Part shown: positions 37,435 through 48,353 of the stretch, in pieces | How the letters are laid out: every line of letters begins with the position of its first letter | How positions within the stretch are numbered: position 1 is the stretch's first letter | Assembly (NCBI GenBank): GCA_041071465.1 | Contig: CP163498.1 | Coordinates: 5,598,001-5,662,000 of the forward strand | DNA: 64,000 nucleotides | Source of the DNA: Pseudomonas putida | GTDB lineage: Bacteria; Pseudomonadota; Gammaproteobacteria; Pseudomonadales; Pseudomonadaceae | Reading direction: 5' to 3' | The notes under the pieces: model-generated | Told to the model about the DNA's origin: nothing | What the model saw: the letters and a program-made list of their open reading frames with translations, nothing else | Database searches by the model: none | Made by a program: the position numbers and the translations under genes

Positions 37435-38448
37435 ATGGACAGCATTCGCGGCAGCGCATTGCTGCAATATGACCAGCTACTGGTCGAACACGGTGCTGCG
37501 CAGCGGGACTTTCTGGCCCCGCTGCACATTGCCCCGGATGTGGTCGGCAACTACGGCAAGCACCTACCCTACCTGAGCCTGGTGCAACTGTTCGAAGGCA
37601 GCGCGCACGCCCTGAGCCTGCCCCGCTTCGGCCTGGAGCTGGCGTTGCGCCAAGGCTCGACCCTGGTCGGCCCGCTGCGCCACCTGGCCAACTCCGCCCC
37701 CACCGTAGGCCACGCCCTGGTGGCGGTAATCCGTTACATGCGCCACTACAGCCCGGCTATCCACTTTCGCCTGGAACACCGCGCCGGGCAGGCCATGCTG
37801 TTTTTCGACAACGGCCTGCCGAGTTCCGAACAGACGCCGCAAATTGTCGAGAAATCAGTGATGGGGGCGCGGCTGCTGATTGGCGAGCTGCGCGGCGCGC
37901 CACTGCGGCCACGGGCGGTGACCTTGCGCCACGCCGCGCTGGGCGATGCCTCGGGCTACACACGTTACTTTGACTGCCCGGTGCTGTTCGGCCAGGCCCA
38001 CAACAGCCTGGTGCTGGGGGCTGACGTACTGCAAGAAGCCTGCGTGCACCATGACGCCGACCTGCATGCCATCGTCCGCCACTTCCTGGAGAACCAGGCC
38101 GTCCCTTGCGACAGCCTGCTGGCCTCGGTAGAGCGCAAGATCCAGATGCTGCTGCCCGCCCAACGCTGCACCCTGGAACAGGTGGCGCTGGCCTTGAACA
38201 TGAATTCACGCACCTTGCAACGGCACCTGGCCAGCGATGGTATCGAATTCGAAGGCTATCTGGACGGTATTCGCCGCTGCCAGGCACAACAGATGCTACG
38301 CAAGACCACCTTGTCTGTCGGGCAGATCGCCAACGAGCTGGGCTATCGCCGTACCACCTCGTTCTGCCGTGCGCATTTGCGCTGGTTCGATATCACGCCG
38401 CTTGAGCATCGACGGCAATACGGCGACCCGGTGATCGCCGCACTTTGA
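37435..38448 (+). CDS. AraC family regulator (OruR/ArgR-like, Arabinose_bd N-domain)
   Basis: A 337-residue regulator. The N-terminal ligand domain covers about 1-210 and the AraC HTH pair about 235-330 (LEQVALALNMNSRTLQRHL and VGQIANELGYRRTTSFCRAH). ATG 37435 with GAGG 9 bases upstream is preferred; ATG 37420 is in frame. It lies at the end of the FadL-DUF3313 unit and converges with the MscS gene, 7 bp apart. It probably controls the upstream porin genes, by position. Confidence 0.85.
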   Translation: MDSIRGSALLQYDQLLVEHGAAQRDFLAPLHIAPDVVGNYGKHLPYLSLVQLFEGSAHALSLPRFGLELALRQGSTLVGPLRHLANSAPTVGHALVAVIRYMRHYSPAIHFRLEHRAGQAMLFFDNGLPSSEQTPQIVEKSVMGARLLIGELRGAPLRPRAVTLRHAALGDASGYTRYFDCPVLFGQAHNSLVLGADVLQEACVHHDADLHAIVRHFLENQAVPCDSLLASVERKIQMLLPAQRCTLEQVALALNMNSRTLQRHLASDGIEFEGYLDGIRRCQAQQMLRKTTLSVGQIANELGYRRTTSFCRAHLRWFDITPLEHRRQYGDPVIAAL

Positions 38449-38455
38449 GTAGCGC

Positions 38456-40084
38456 TCAGGCATCCTTGCCATCGCCACCCGGTTCCCGCGCCGGCGCGGC
38501 AAACCACTTCTCACGCGGCACCCACTTCTCCTGAGCCGGGTCGCCCAGGTAATGCGGCGACATGATCTGCACGCCGTATTCATTGAATACATCCTGGATG
38601 TTGGCGTGCAACAGGCTCAACAGCTCGGCGCGCGGCCGTGGCTCGCTGGGCACCGCTTGGCCCACCAGGCGGTATTCGGGGTAAAAGTCCGAGAGCCCGG
38701 TCTGGAACACCTGCGGCCTGGGTTTGGCAAGAATGCCCTCGGTGCGCTGCGCGGCCTCCACCAGCATCGCCTCGACCTGGCGCCAGGGCGTGTCATAGCC
38801 GATGGTGACCACCGTATCGACGATGTACCCCTGGCCCTGCACCACCCGTGAATAGTTGCGCGTCACCGACCCGGTGATCATCGAGTTGGGCAGCGTCAAC
38901 ACCTCGCCCAAACCGGTGCGGATGGTGGTGTTGAACATGCCCACCTCGGTCACCGTGCCTTCGTTATCCCCTACCCGCACGTATTCACCGGCCTTCAGTG
39001 TGCGCGAATACGTCAGGATCAGCCCCGCCGCAGCCTGCCCGACCACGCTGGAGGCACCCAGCGAAATCATCAGGCCCAACAGCACCGAAAGCCCTTTGAA
39101 GGCATCGGTGCCAGAGCCCGGCAGGTACGGGTAAGCCATCACCAGGGCAAACAGCCAGATCGCCAGTGAAGTTAGCCGGGTGGTGGGCTGCAAGGTTTCT
39201 TCGGTCAACCACTTCAGCGTACCCGGGCGGGCCATGCGCTCCAGCACGCGGCGGCTGAAGCCGCTGATGCCGCGGGCGATGAAAAAGATCATGACGGCCA
39301 CGGCAATACCGGGAATGGCATGCAGAATGCCGTCGAGCAGGTAGCGCAGCAGGTCGAGCAGATGCACGTTGAGGCTTTCGCCCCACGGCCGGGTATAGGG
39401 GAATTGCGACAGCACGAAGCTCAGCCACTGGTAGCCAAGCAGCAAGACGATCACCCAGTACATCAGGCGCAGCAGCCGGTCGATCACAAAGTACACATAC
39501 TGCATGTCGAACAGCGGCAGTTGGCCTACCTTGATCTGCCGGGCTCGTTCTCGCATCAATTGCGGCAAACGGCCGCGCAGTCTGCGTCGGCCCAGGTTGG
39601 CAGCCTTGATCAGCAGCACGAACACCAGTGTCGCGACGGCGGAAAAGCCCAGCGCCTTGAGCAGAAAACGCAGGCTGCGCGCCTCGCCGGTTTCATCCAC
39701 GACCTGACGCAACGTGGCCGCAGCCTGCTCGGCCGCCTCCCGGGTGTCGCCACCCTCCACGCCCAGGTCCTGCGGGGCGACGATGAAGGCCCGCCGCCCA
39801 CCTAGCAGCACCAGGTGGCTGTTGACGATGGGGTCGACGCTGACTTTCAGCTCGTCGGTGCCGCGCAATGCCTCATCGATCACCGCCGTCGCCCGCTGCG
39901 CGCGCGCGGCCGGGGTCTCGCCGAGCAAGGTGGCGTGGAAGGTGAAGATGCTGCGGTTGGCGATGCGCAGTTCTGCCGGTTCACCCGGCACGCCATCGGT
40001 CGCGCTACCCACCGCATCCTTGCCATGCCCCGCCAGCGGCAGCAAGGCACACAGCATCAACAGCGCAGTCAACAGACGGTTCAT
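38456..40084 (-). CDS. MscS family mechanosensitive channel
   Basis: A 542-residue inner-membrane channel. Signal-like N-terminus, a periplasmic domain (about 25-145), four to five helices, then the MscS pore helix (GLSVLLGLMISLGASSVVGQ), beta domain (YVRVGDNEGTVTEVGMFNTT and LTLPNSMI) and a C-terminal cytoplasmic vestibule. Protects against osmotic downshift in the family. It is the last gene of a long minus-strand series. The extra periplasmic domain places it in the larger YnaI/YbdG-like group rather than E. coli MscS itself. Confidence 0.9.
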   Translation of the reverse strand: MNRLLTALLMLCALLPLAGHGKDAVGSATDGVPGEPAELRIANRSIFTFHATLLGETPAARAQRATAVIDEALRGTDELKVSVDPIVNSHLVLLGGRRAFIVAPQDLGVEGGDTREAAEQAAATLRQVVDETGEARSLRFLLKALGFSAVATLVFVLLIKAANLGRRRLRGRLPQLMRERARQIKVGQLPLFDMQYVYFVIDRLLRLMYWVIVLLLGYQWLSFVLSQFPYTRPWGESLNVHLLDLLRYLLDGILHAIPGIAVAVMIFFIARGISGFSRRVLERMARPGTLKWLTEETLQPTTRLTSLAIWLFALVMAYPYLPGSGTDAFKGLSVLLGLMISLGASSVVGQAAAGLILTYSRTLKAGEYVRVGDNEGTVTEVGMFNTTIRTGLGEVLTLPNSMITGSVTRNYSRVVQGQGYIVDTVVTIGYDTPWRQVEAMLVEAAQRTEGILAKPRPQVFQTGLSDFYPEYRLVGQAVPSEPRPRAELLSLLHANIQDVFNEYGVQIMSPHYLGDPAQEKWVPREKWFAAPAREPGGDGKDA

Positions 40085-40127
40085 TGCTCACTCCCTGGCC
40101 GATAGTCCTGTAGTGATAGCACAGGCT

Positions 40128-42655
40128 TCACTGGCCGGTACTGGGGCCAAGGAACCAGCGATAATACGGGTTGCCGCCGTCGCTGCGGGCCAGTTCGCGG
40201 GCTTCCCGCGCCCAGGCCTGGCGGTTGCCGTTGTAGGCATGCAAGCTGAGGCTGTAGAAAAGTGCCAGGCTGCGCCACTGGTCACTCACCGCGCTGGCGA
40301 AGCCTGGTTCCGCGCCCTGCAGCGGTGGCGTGCTGCGCAGGGCCAGCAAGGCTGGCAGCACACGGGTGATTTCCCGGGGGCGCACCCACGGCGCGTACTC
40401 GATGCGTGGCTGATCGTCGGTCACTGGCAATGCATTGCCGGCGTAACGTTCAAGCCCGGCACGGTCGGTAATCCAGGTGGCCAGCAAGGCCTCTGGCGAA
40501 GCGACACCCACCTCGGCCAGCGTCTGGGCCACGCTCGCTTGCGCCAGGCGCTGGCGGATACGCGGTACATCCAACTGCAATGGCTGCAATGAGCCGATCA
40601 GCAGCATTTCGTGGAACTCAGTGGTCCACAGCGTGGCATGGGGAAGACATCGATGAAGCTGCGCACCAGCGAGCGGCTGTCTTCGTCGTTCTGGGTCGGC
40701 AAGGGCAGCCACTGCGCGACCAGGCCAGCAGGTTGCAAGCGGGCGGCGGCCAGCTGATAGAAGTTGCGCGAGTACAGGTTGACCACGCCGGCCGCCGAGG
40801 GTGGCGGTGGTTCCAGGGTGATCAAATCGTAGCGCGCCTCACTGCGCAGCAACTCACGGCGACCATCGCGCAAGCGAATGTCCAGGCGTGGGTCCGCCAC
40901 CGCGGCATAGTTGCCTTTGAAACGGGGCGCCGCCTGCAAGACTTCAGGCAGCAATTCGGCCACCACCGGGCGCTCCAGTCCAGGGTAACGTAGCATCGCC
41001 CCGGCGGTGATACCGGTGCCAAAGCCGATCACCAAGGCCGAGCGCGGCTCGCCATTGTGGATCAGCAACGGCAGCAAGGCTTGCAAGCGCATGTAGCGCA
41101 GCGATGGCATGGCGTCGCCGGTATTGGAAACACCCTGGATGTAAAGGCGGCTGAAGGTTTGCCCCTGGCGCCCTTGGGTGACCACTGCCACCGTGCCGCC
41201 CTTGCCCTCATGGTAGTAGGTGAGTTGCCCGTTGCGTGCGCCTGGCAGCAGCTCGGCCAGGCGCTGCGGCGGCATCAACAGCACCACCAGCACGGTTGCA
41301 GGGGCCACCAGGCACACGGCCAACGCAGCAGGGCGACGTACACCCTGGCCACGCCACACCGCCACCAACCCTACCAGCACGGCCATTGCGGCAAGCGCCC
41401 CCAAGGCACGTACCAGGCCCAATTGCGGCACCAGTACGAACCCCGTGAGCAGCACGCCGGCGATGCCACCCAGGGTGTTGAGCGCCACCACCGCGCCCAC
41501 ATCCCGCCCCACATGACCGCTGTCCACCACCAGGCGCAAGGCCAGTGGAAATGCGGCGCCCAGCAATGTGGTTGGAAGCAACACCATGCACGCGGCCGCC
41601 ACCGCGAAACGCGCGCACATGCCGAGCAGTTCGTTGCCAGTCAGCTGCAGGGCGAACAGTTCGGCCTGCGTCTGGGCCTGCACCAGCCAGCGGCCCAGCC
41701 CGGCAAGCTGCAACAGGGCAAGCAGCCCGGCAATGGCAATCAACAGCCCGAACACACCCCAAGGATCACGAATTCGGTCGGCACGCCTGGCATACAGCGC
41801 ACTACCGGCCAGCAGCCCGGCCAGGTAAGTGGCCAGCACCACGGCAAAGGCATAGGACCGGGTGCTCATGAAGGGCACGATCGACTGGCTCCACACCACC
41901 TCGTAGCCCAGCGCCACTCCCCCGGCGATGCAATACAGGGCGATGGCCAGGCGTGCCTGCGGCGAGCGTGATGTCGACGAGGCATTGGCAAGCGGCGGCA
42001 AGCTCACTTCTCGCCGGTAAGAAAGCCAGGCACCCAATGCTGCCAGCAGGTTCAGGCTGGCAGCTGCGCAGGCGCTGCCTGTAACGCCAAGGCGCGGCAG
42101 CAGTACGAAGGCCGCCGCTAGCGTGCCGGCAATCGCGCCAGCGGTGTTCGCCGCGTACAAGCGCCCACCCGCCTCTGCCAACTGCCCGGTGACAGGCGCC
42201 AGCGTGCGCACCAGTACGGGCAAGGTACCGCCCATGAGCAAGGCCGGTACGCCCACCAGCACGAAGGGCAGCGCCCAGGCCAGCAGGCCGGCACTGGCCT
42301 CGAGGCGGGCGAACGGTCCGGCGGCATGGGCCAGGCCAAGGGTGGCGCCGAGCCCCAGCAGCGCAACGGCGAGCTCAAGATAAACGTACAGGCGCACTGG
42401 GCGTTGCAGGCGGTCGGCCCAACGCCCGAACAGCAGGCCGCCAAAGGCAAGCCCGGCAAAAAAGGCACTGATACCGGTGGCGACGGCATGCACTTCCACA
42501 CCCACGACCAATGACAGTTGCTTGATCCACAGCACTTGGTAGACAAGACCGGCAGCACCGGAGAGGAACAGCAGCGTGGCAGGCAATGCGAGCAGTGGAC
42601 GGGACTGGGTGCGAGGCTCACGGGAAACAGCGGAAGATGCTGCAGGTGATGCCAT
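40128..42655 (-). pseudogene. Fused MFS/spermidine-synthase-like membrane protein, frameshifted
   Basis: N-terminal 12-helix MFS-like membrane part (LLFLSGAAGLVYQVLWIKQL) followed by a soluble spermidine-synthase-like domain with the nucleotide-binding ALVIGFGTGITAGAMLRYP and DLITLEPPPPSAAGVVNLYS. The frame breaks at the GGGG run 40640-40643 (plus strand): RSFIDVFP is followed in the -1 frame by HATLWTTEFHEMLLIGS, running to a stop at 40128. Restored length about 843 residues. Aminopropyl transfer is not proven for these fusions. Likely an indel error. Confidence 0.8.
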
Positions 42656-42736
42656 GAATGAGCGCCTTGTGCATACGGGTAAAGATGCAGGAGCGAGCAC
42701 GCCCGCCCCTGCGGTCATGGCACTACAGTGTAGTCC

Positions 42737-44305
42737 TCACTGCTTGTTCATCTTTTCTTCAATTTTCTTGTCCACGTCAGCGCGGATCTGGTCGATGCTG
42801 AAGCTGGCCGGCCGCTGGCTAGGTGGGTACTCGACAAAGGTTTGCAGGAATTGCGCCGATTTCTTCACGCCGTTGAATATCAGATAGTCGTTTTTGGTCA
42901 GCCAGTCGTAGTACTGGTCAGACACTACGTCTGCCCGCTCGTATGGGTCCATCCGCAGATTGAACAGCTTCGGCACCCGCAGGCAGGTGAACGGTTCGCT
43001 CCATACCTTCAGACCACCTGGCGCACGCTGCTCGCAGAAAACGATCTTCCAGTTGTCGTAGCGCATCGCTACCAGGTCGCCGTCGTCACTGAAGTAGAAG
43101 AACTCGTTTCGTGCACTCTTGTCGCTCTTGCCTGTGAGGTAGTCGAGTTGGTTGTAGCCGTCCAGATGCACCTTGAAGTTCTTGCCACCGACATCGGCCC
43201 CTTTGAGCAAGCGGTCCTTGATATCAGTGTCACCAATGGCCGCAAGCAGCGTCGGGAACCAGTCCAGCCCCGACATCATCTGGGTGGAGACGGTGTCCGC
43301 CTTGACATGGTTTGGCCAGCGAATCATAGCCGGTACACGGAAGGCCCCTTCCCAGTTGGAGTTCTTCTCGTTGCGGAACGGTGTAGTCGCCGCATCCGGC
43401 CAGGACCACTGGTTCGGGCCGTTGTCAGTGGTGTAGACCACGATAGTGTTGTCAGCCACCTTGAGGTCGTCGAGGGTTTTCAAAAGCTTGCCCACGTCGC
43501 CATCATGCTCAAGCATGCCGTCGGCATACTCGTTACCCACCATGCCGCTCTGGCCCTGCATCGACTCGCGCACATGGGTAAAGGCATGCATGCGCGTGGT
43601 GTTCATCCACACGAAGAAAGGCTTGTCGGCCTTGACCTGTTTGTCGATGAAGTTGATCGCCGCCTGGGTGGTCTCGTCGTCGATGGTTTCCATGCGTTTC
43701 TTGTTCAACGCACCGGTGTCTTCGATCTTGCCGTCGGCGCTGGACTTGATCACACCGCGTGGTGAAGCGGCCTTGACGAATTCGGCATCATCCTTGGGCC
43801 AGTAAGGGCGCTCCGGTTCCTCCTCGGCGTTCAAGTGGTACAGGTTGCCAAAGAACTCGTCGAAGCCATGGTTGGTCGGCAAGTACTCGTCCTTGTCCCC
43901 CAGGTGGTTCTTGCCGAACTGGCCAGTGGCATAGCCATGTGCCTTGAGCGCTTGAGCGATGGTAACGTCGCGTGCTTGCAGGCCCACCGGTACGCCAGGC
44001 ATACCGACCTTGGACAGGCCGGTGCGCAATGCCGACTGACCGGTGATGAACGTCGACCGGCCGGCGGTGCAACTGTTCTCCGCGTAATAGTCGGTGAACA
44101 TCATGCCTTCCTTGGCGATGCGGTCGATGTTCGGCGTCTGGTAACCGACCACGCCCTTGCCATAGGCACTGATATTGGTCTGGCCGATGTCGTCACCGAA
44201 GATGACCAGGATGTTCGGCTTGTCCGCCGCACTGGCCAGCCCCGCCCCGAACGTTGCCGTTGCCGCGAGGGCGGCCGCCGACAACCATGCTCTACTGGAC
44301 TTCAT
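42737..44305 (-). CDS. Exported Cys-type arylsulfatase
   Basis: Hydrolyses sulfate esters in the periplasm. 522 residues, signal peptide about 1-26 (LSAAALAATATFGAGLASA). Metal residues begin FGDDIGQTN. The active-site motif is CTAGRS with Cys79, the residue converted to formylglycine; this CxAxR form needs a formylglycine-generating enzyme, and none is seen in the window. Other conserved segments include GKNHLG and YTTDNGPNQ. It lies 84 bp downstream of the HAD hydrolase and just upstream of the MFS/spermidine-synthase gene, all on one strand. Confidence 0.9.
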   Translation of the reverse strand: MKSSRAWLSAAALAATATFGAGLASAADKPNILVIFGDDIGQTNISAYGKGVVGYQTPNIDRIAKEGMMFTDYYAENSCTAGRSTFITGQSALRTGLSKVGMPGVPVGLQARDVTIAQALKAHGYATGQFGKNHLGDKDEYLPTNHGFDEFFGNLYHLNAEEEPERPYWPKDDAEFVKAASPRGVIKSSADGKIEDTGALNKKRMETIDDETTQAAINFIDKQVKADKPFFVWMNTTRMHAFTHVRESMQGQSGMVGNEYADGMLEHDGDVGKLLKTLDDLKVADNTIVVYTTDNGPNQWSWPDAATTPFRNEKNSNWEGAFRVPAMIRWPNHVKADTVSTQMMSGLDWFPTLLAAIGDTDIKDRLLKGADVGGKNFKVHLDGYNQLDYLTGKSDKSARNEFFYFSDDGDLVAMRYDNWKIVFCEQRAPGGLKVWSEPFTCLRVPKLFNLRMDPYERADVVSDQYYDWLTKNDYLIFNGVKKSAQFLQTFVEYPPSQRPASFSIDQIRADVDKKIEEKMNKQ

Positions 44306-44389
44306 AGCTACGCTCTCCGTTTCACGTCACTGCTGTCGTCCACGACTGCTGGCACGGCGATCGCCGTGCTGCTGCGGCTGGTTGATGAA

Positions 44390-45400
44390 TCATTGCGGTG
44401 TTTCAAAGGGGTAGACACGGCGCCATTCACTGGCCATGTCGACCACGGTCCAGCCCTTGGCGGTGGCTTGGTCCAGGGCTTTGTCAAGGCGCCCGACCGA
44501 ACTCTTGCGGTCATAGGCCCATTCGCGGTGGGCATCGGTGTGGTGGACCAGCCCGGCAAAGCGTCGGCCCTTGCCCGCTTTAGTCCACTGCAGCATCTGC
44601 AGGTCGCCGTCGGAATTACCGAACGCCAGCAGCGGTCGGCGGCCGATGATCGAATCGATGCTCACCGGCTTGCCCGGGCCGTCGTCGTTGTGCACTACCT
44701 TGGGCAAACGCTGGATGCTCAGCTTGCCCTGTTGGTCCTGAAACGAAGCCTCCAGGGTCGTGCCGATCACCTGCTCCGGCGGGATGCCATACACCTCGTC
44801 GGCAAAGGCGCGCATGAAGGCGACCTCGCCACCTGACACGATGTAGGTCTTGAAGCCGTTGTCACGCAGGTAGCCCAGCAGCTCGAGCATTGGCTGGAAC
44901 ACCATCTCGGTGTACGGCTTGCCGGTGCGTGGGTGACGGGCGCTGACCAGCCAGCTGCGGCTGCGGGCAATGAAATCCTCACTGCTCATCCCCGAATGGG
45001 TGGCCGCGACGATCTTGAGCATGCCGTCCATGCCTTGCGCCGCCAGCGCCTGGTGATCGTTCTCGAGTATCGCCTTGAACGGCTGCTGATTACGCCACTG
45101 CGGGTGCTGCGGCGCCAGGCGCTTGACCTCATCCATGGCGAACAGCACTTCAAAATACAACGGTTGCTCGCTCCACAACGTGCCATCGTTGTCGAACACC
45201 GCGATGCGCTCGGCCGGGGCGACATAGTCGGGGCCACCTTGCTGGGTGACCGCGCCAACAAAAGCCTCGATGGCCTGGCGCGACGGCCCGTCACGCCAAG
45301 AGGCCAACGGCTCAGCGGCCAGCACCTGCAGGGCCGGCACCAGCAGCAAGACACATAACAGCGCACGAACGGAAGCGGTGCTCACCAGGACCTTGCGCAT
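44390..45400 (-). CDS. Exported HAD-superfamily hydrolase
   Basis: A 336-residue phosphatase-like protein with an N-terminal signal peptide (LLCVLLLVPALQVLAAEP), so periplasmic. HAD motif I is VFDNDGTLWSE (nucleophile Asp and DxD), motif II YIVSGG and motif III/IV LAFGNSDGDLQML. I used ATG 45400; the frame reaches a TTG at 45406. It sits between BatD and the sulfatase genes. Substrate is unknown. Confidence 0.87.
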   Translation of the reverse strand: MRKVLVSTASVRALLCVLLLVPALQVLAAEPLASWRDGPSRQAIEAFVGAVTQQGGPDYVAPAERIAVFDNDGTLWSEQPLYFEVLFAMDEVKRLAPQHPQWRNQQPFKAILENDHQALAAQGMDGMLKIVAATHSGMSSEDFIARSRSWLVSARHPRTGKPYTEMVFQPMLELLGYLRDNGFKTYIVSGGEVAFMRAFADEVYGIPPEQVIGTTLEASFQDQQGKLSIQRLPKVVHNDDGPGKPVSIDSIIGRRPLLAFGNSDGDLQMLQWTKAGKGRRFAGLVHHTDAHREWAYDRKSSVGRLDKALDQATAKGWTVVDMASEWRRVYPFETPQ

Positions 45401-45444
45401 GGCCAATCATCCCTGCTTGAGTTGCCGACCTGACAGCTAGGCTG

Positions 45445-46755
45445 TCAGGGATTGAGTTGCTTGAGCGCGTGCTTGCCGACAGGCTTGGCTGGGTGCGCCT
45501 CAACCTGTTGCCGCAGGCTGTACAACAGGCTCAGCCTGGCATCGGCGGGGGGTGGCCGAAGGCGCCCGGCAGCATAGAAATCCTGCAAAAAGGCTAGCAA
45601 AGCCTCTTCGCTTTGCCTGCCACGAGGATGTTCACTTGACGACAGCGTGCGCTGGCCTGTGGCCCGACGCAGCCACAGATACATGGCATCCAGCCGTGCC
45701 GGCTCGCTGGCGCACTGTCGACGAGCCTGACGCCAGGCGTAGTTCGGTGAATTCAGCCAGGCCTGCTGGCGGCCAGCCCGCCAGCGCTTGAAGTGCAACA
45801 AGGCGCCCTGCCCCCAAGCGCGACCGGCCCAGCCCACCCCGCCCACCAGCAACGCCAGCAGCACCAGCACTACCCAATGGCTAGCGATGCTGATTTGCGC
45901 GCCTCGGCCAAGTGCGCGCAAATCTTCGCTCAAGGAGAACGGTGCCTGGTAACTGCCCTTGCCCACCTCCATGTCCAGCGCTGGCACCGAGGCCGTGCGC
46001 GGTTCACCACTCGCAGCGTCCACCCACGTCACTTCGATGGCAGGCAGCCGATAGTGCCCAGCGGCAGCGGCCACATAGGTCACGCTGTCCTCGCGCTGGC
46101 CGCCCAGGGTGCCACCGCGCCCGTCGCTGACCGGTGACACGATTGGGGTCTGCGCGTAGCGCTTGAGGCCATCGACCTCGGCAAAGATCGGCGGCGGAAT
46201 CAGCATTGCCTGGCCCCCGCGGGCCACGATGTGCAAACGGCGGGTGATGCTATCCCCAGCGCGCAGCGGCGTGTGCGAGCGCTCGATGGCCTGGCTGACG
46301 TCGAGCGCCTGTGCCACCAAGCGCTGTTCGCCATCGCCACCGGCCTGCCCTTTGGCGGCAAACGACAAGGGTTGGCTTTGCACTGTCTGCGCAGCGCTGG
46401 CCTGGCCAGGATGGACACGGATTGTCAGTGCCGGAACCGTGAACGACTGCGCCACGCTCGGTGTGATCTGATAGCGGTAGCGCAGGCCGAAGAAGGCTTT
46501 GCCATCGAGCCGCTGATTGAGGTGCTCAGCCTCGCCACCGGGCGGGCTGACCACGGCACCGGCCAACTGCAACACCGGCAGCTCCGGCGGCGCGGTGAAC
46601 CAGGTGTCGACCAGCAAATCGACCTCGAGTGTCACACTGGCCCCGACCATGACCGTTGTATCCGGCACCAAGCGCGCCTGCACCCGTACCTCGGGCTCGG
46701 CGGCGATGGCAACGGTTGCCAGGCCAGCCAGCACCAGCACCACCAGGCGGATCAT
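45445..46755 (-). CDS. BatD-like protein
   Basis: A 436-residue envelope protein with a signal peptide ([19 protein letters not shown]), periplasmic beta-rich repeats, one helix at about 305-325 ([15 protein letters not shown]) and a cytosolic C-terminal tail. AGGAGG lies 5 bases before the ATG at 46755, which overlaps the previous stop as ATGA; the longer open frame to 46851 is not used. Bat proteins accompany MoxR ATPases in envelope-stress or maturation systems. Confidence 0.83.
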   Translation of the reverse strand: MIRLVVLVLAGLATVAIAAEPEVRVQARLVPDTTVMVGASVTLEVDLLVDTWFTAPPELPVLQLAGAVVSPPGGEAEHLNQRLDGKAFFGLRYRYQITPSVAQSFTVPALTIRVHPGQASAAQTVQSQPLSFAAKGQAGGDGEQRLVAQALDVSQAIERSHTPLRAGDSITRRLHIVARGGQAMLIPPPIFAEVDGLKRYAQTPIVSPVSDGRGGTLGGQREDSVTYVAAAAGHYRLPAIEVTWVDAASGEPRTASVPALDMEVGKGSYQAPFSLSEDLRALGRGAQISIASHWVVLVLLALLVGGVGWAGRAWGQGALLHFKRWRAGRQQAWLNSPNYAWRQARRQCASEPARLDAMYLWLRRATGQRTLSSSEHPRGRQSEEALLAFLQDFYAAGRLRPPPADARLSLLYSLRQQVEAHPAKPVGKHALKQLNP

Positions 46756-48353
46756 GGCGCCTCCTTGGCCGCTTGCTGCGCGGCGGCATCCTGGATCGAG
46801 AACTTGCGCTTGAGAAACTGCGCAGGGGACGTGGTGAGGTTGTTCAGCCACAGCTGGTCGGAAGCCGCCTGCGGCGTTTTCTGCTGTTGTTGCTGGTCGC
46901 CGGCGGCGGGTGTCTGATCCTCCACCACCTTGTCGGCCTTTTCGTCAGGCGTGCCGGCTTGCTGCTGGCCCTCATAGTCCTTGAGCAACGCCTCGGCCAG
47001 CGCCAGGTTGGCCTTGGCCTCGGCAAAGTCAGGTTGCAGGCGCAGCGCCTGGCGATATGCCGCTATTGCCTGCGGGAACTTGAAAAGCCGTACATAGCTG
47101 TTGCCCTGATAGAACCAGGCCGGTGCCGTGTCCAGCTTGCCCAGGTTCGCCAGCGCGGCCGGGTAGTCGGCCGCTTCGTAGGCGGCAACGCCCTTCCAGT
47201 AAGGGTCGCGAAAGTGCGCGGCGGCCTGCGGGTAACGGCCATGCTCGAATGCCCAGCGCCCTTGCTGGTCAGCCGTGAAAAACGCATCGGCCAATCCCCC
47301 GGCCCTGACGGGCTCAGCGCCTGTCCCCAGCAGCACGGCCAACAAAAGCCCCGGCAGCCAGTTCACCCGCCAGCCACGTCGCACGCTGAACAGCACCACC
47401 AGCAACAACGGCCAGCACAGCCAGTAACCGGCATCTTTCCAGTGCACCTGGTCGGCTTCGGCACTGGCGGCCTTGAAGTGCCGCTGGGCATGCAACTCGA
47501 CCCAATCCAGGTCGTCATCGTTCAGCGATAAACTGCCCAAGGGCGCACTGGCAGCCTTGGCCAGGCCCTTGAGGCCCTGAACGTCAAAGCCCCCTAGCAC
47601 CGGCCGGCCCAGGGTATCCAGGCGCGGCATGCCCTGGGCGTTGCGCAGGGGGCCGGTGGACTGGCTGCCGACAGCCAGCACCAACACTTGCAACTGCGTG
47701 CCGGCTAGCCGCTTGGCGATGGCGTCGAACTGGCTGGCATCGGCGCCATCGGTCAACAGCAGCAAGGTTCCAGGGGACTTTTCCGCACCCAGCAGCTTCA
47801 AGGCCTCGTCGATCACGCCCAATACATTCTTGCCGGGCGCGCTCATCAAGTCGGTCGACAAGGCTTGGATAAAGGTATCCAGCAAGCCTGGGTCTTCAGT
47901 GCAAGGCAACACCAGATGCGCACTGCCGGCATAGGCGATCAGGCCGGTACGCGCGCCGCCACGGCGCATGACCAGGTCGTGCAAGGTATGTCGGGCTGCG
48001 GCCAACCGGCTGGGCGGCACATCGTCGGCATCCATCGAGGGCGACAGGTCCACGGCAACGATCAGCGGTGCGCGGTCGTCGAGAAAATCAGGTGTGTCCT
48101 GCTGCCAGGTCGGCCCGGCAGCGGCAATGGCACTCAACACCAGTGCCGCACCCAGCAGGTGGACCGGGCGCAGCCGCCGCGCGTGGGCCGGGGTGATCAT
48201 CAGGTGCTTGATCAGGTGTGGAGCGATGATGCCGCTCAACTGATGCCGCAGATCGTGTCGGCGCAACCACAGCAAGGGCAGCACGACACCCGGCACGATC
48301 AGCAGCAACCACCAGGGGCGAAGGAAGTGAAAGGCCGCAAGGTCGATGGTCAT
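46752..48353 (-). CDS. VWA-TPR membrane protein (BatB-BatC fusion)
   Basis: A 533-residue inner-membrane protein. Two N-terminal helices, a VWA domain (about 90-275) with complete MIDAS residues (AVDLSPS, LLTDGAD), a helix pair (about 310-345), then TPR repeats (about 355-455, [15 protein letters not shown] and [18 protein letters not shown]) and a Gln-rich tail. Elsewhere BatB and BatC are separate proteins, so this is a fusion. ATGA overlap with both neighbours points to strict coexpression. Confidence 0.88.
   Translation of the reverse strand: MTIDLAAFHFLRPWWLLLIVPGVVLPLLWLRRHDLRHQLSGIIAPHLIKHLMITPAHARRLRPVHLLGAALVLSAIAAAGPTWQQDTPDFLDDRAPLIVAVDLSPSMDADDVPPSRLAAARHTLHDLVMRRGGARTGLIAYAGSAHLVLPCTEDPGLLDTFIQALSTDLMSAPGKNVLGVIDEALKLLGAEKSPGTLLLLTDGADASQFDAIAKRLAGTQLQVLVLAVGSQSTGPLRNAQGMPRLDTLGRPVLGGFDVQGLKGLAKAASAPLGSLSLNDDDLDWVELHAQRHFKAASAEADQVHWKDAGYWLCWPLLLVVLFSVRRGWRVNWLPGLLLAVLLGTGAEPVRAGGLADAFFTADQQGRWAFEHGRYPQAAAHFRDPYWKGVAAYEAADYPAALANLGKLDTAPAWFYQGNSYVRLFKFPQAIAAYRQALRLQPDFAEAKANLALAEALLKDYEGQQQAGTPDEKADKVVEDQTPAAGDQQQQQKTPQAASDQLWLNNLTTSPAQFLKRKFSIQDAAAQQAAKEAP

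Noticed and set aside
40590..40720. Programmed frameshifting in the MFS/spermidine-synthase gene
   Set aside because: No slippery heptamer or downstream pseudoknot seen, and the same single-base loss occurs in unrelated genes; an indel error explains it better.
41057..41971. 304-codon plus-strand frame rich in His and Gln
   Set aside because: Antisense to the MFS/spermidine-synthase gene; low-complexity composition is a by-product of GC-rich codons.
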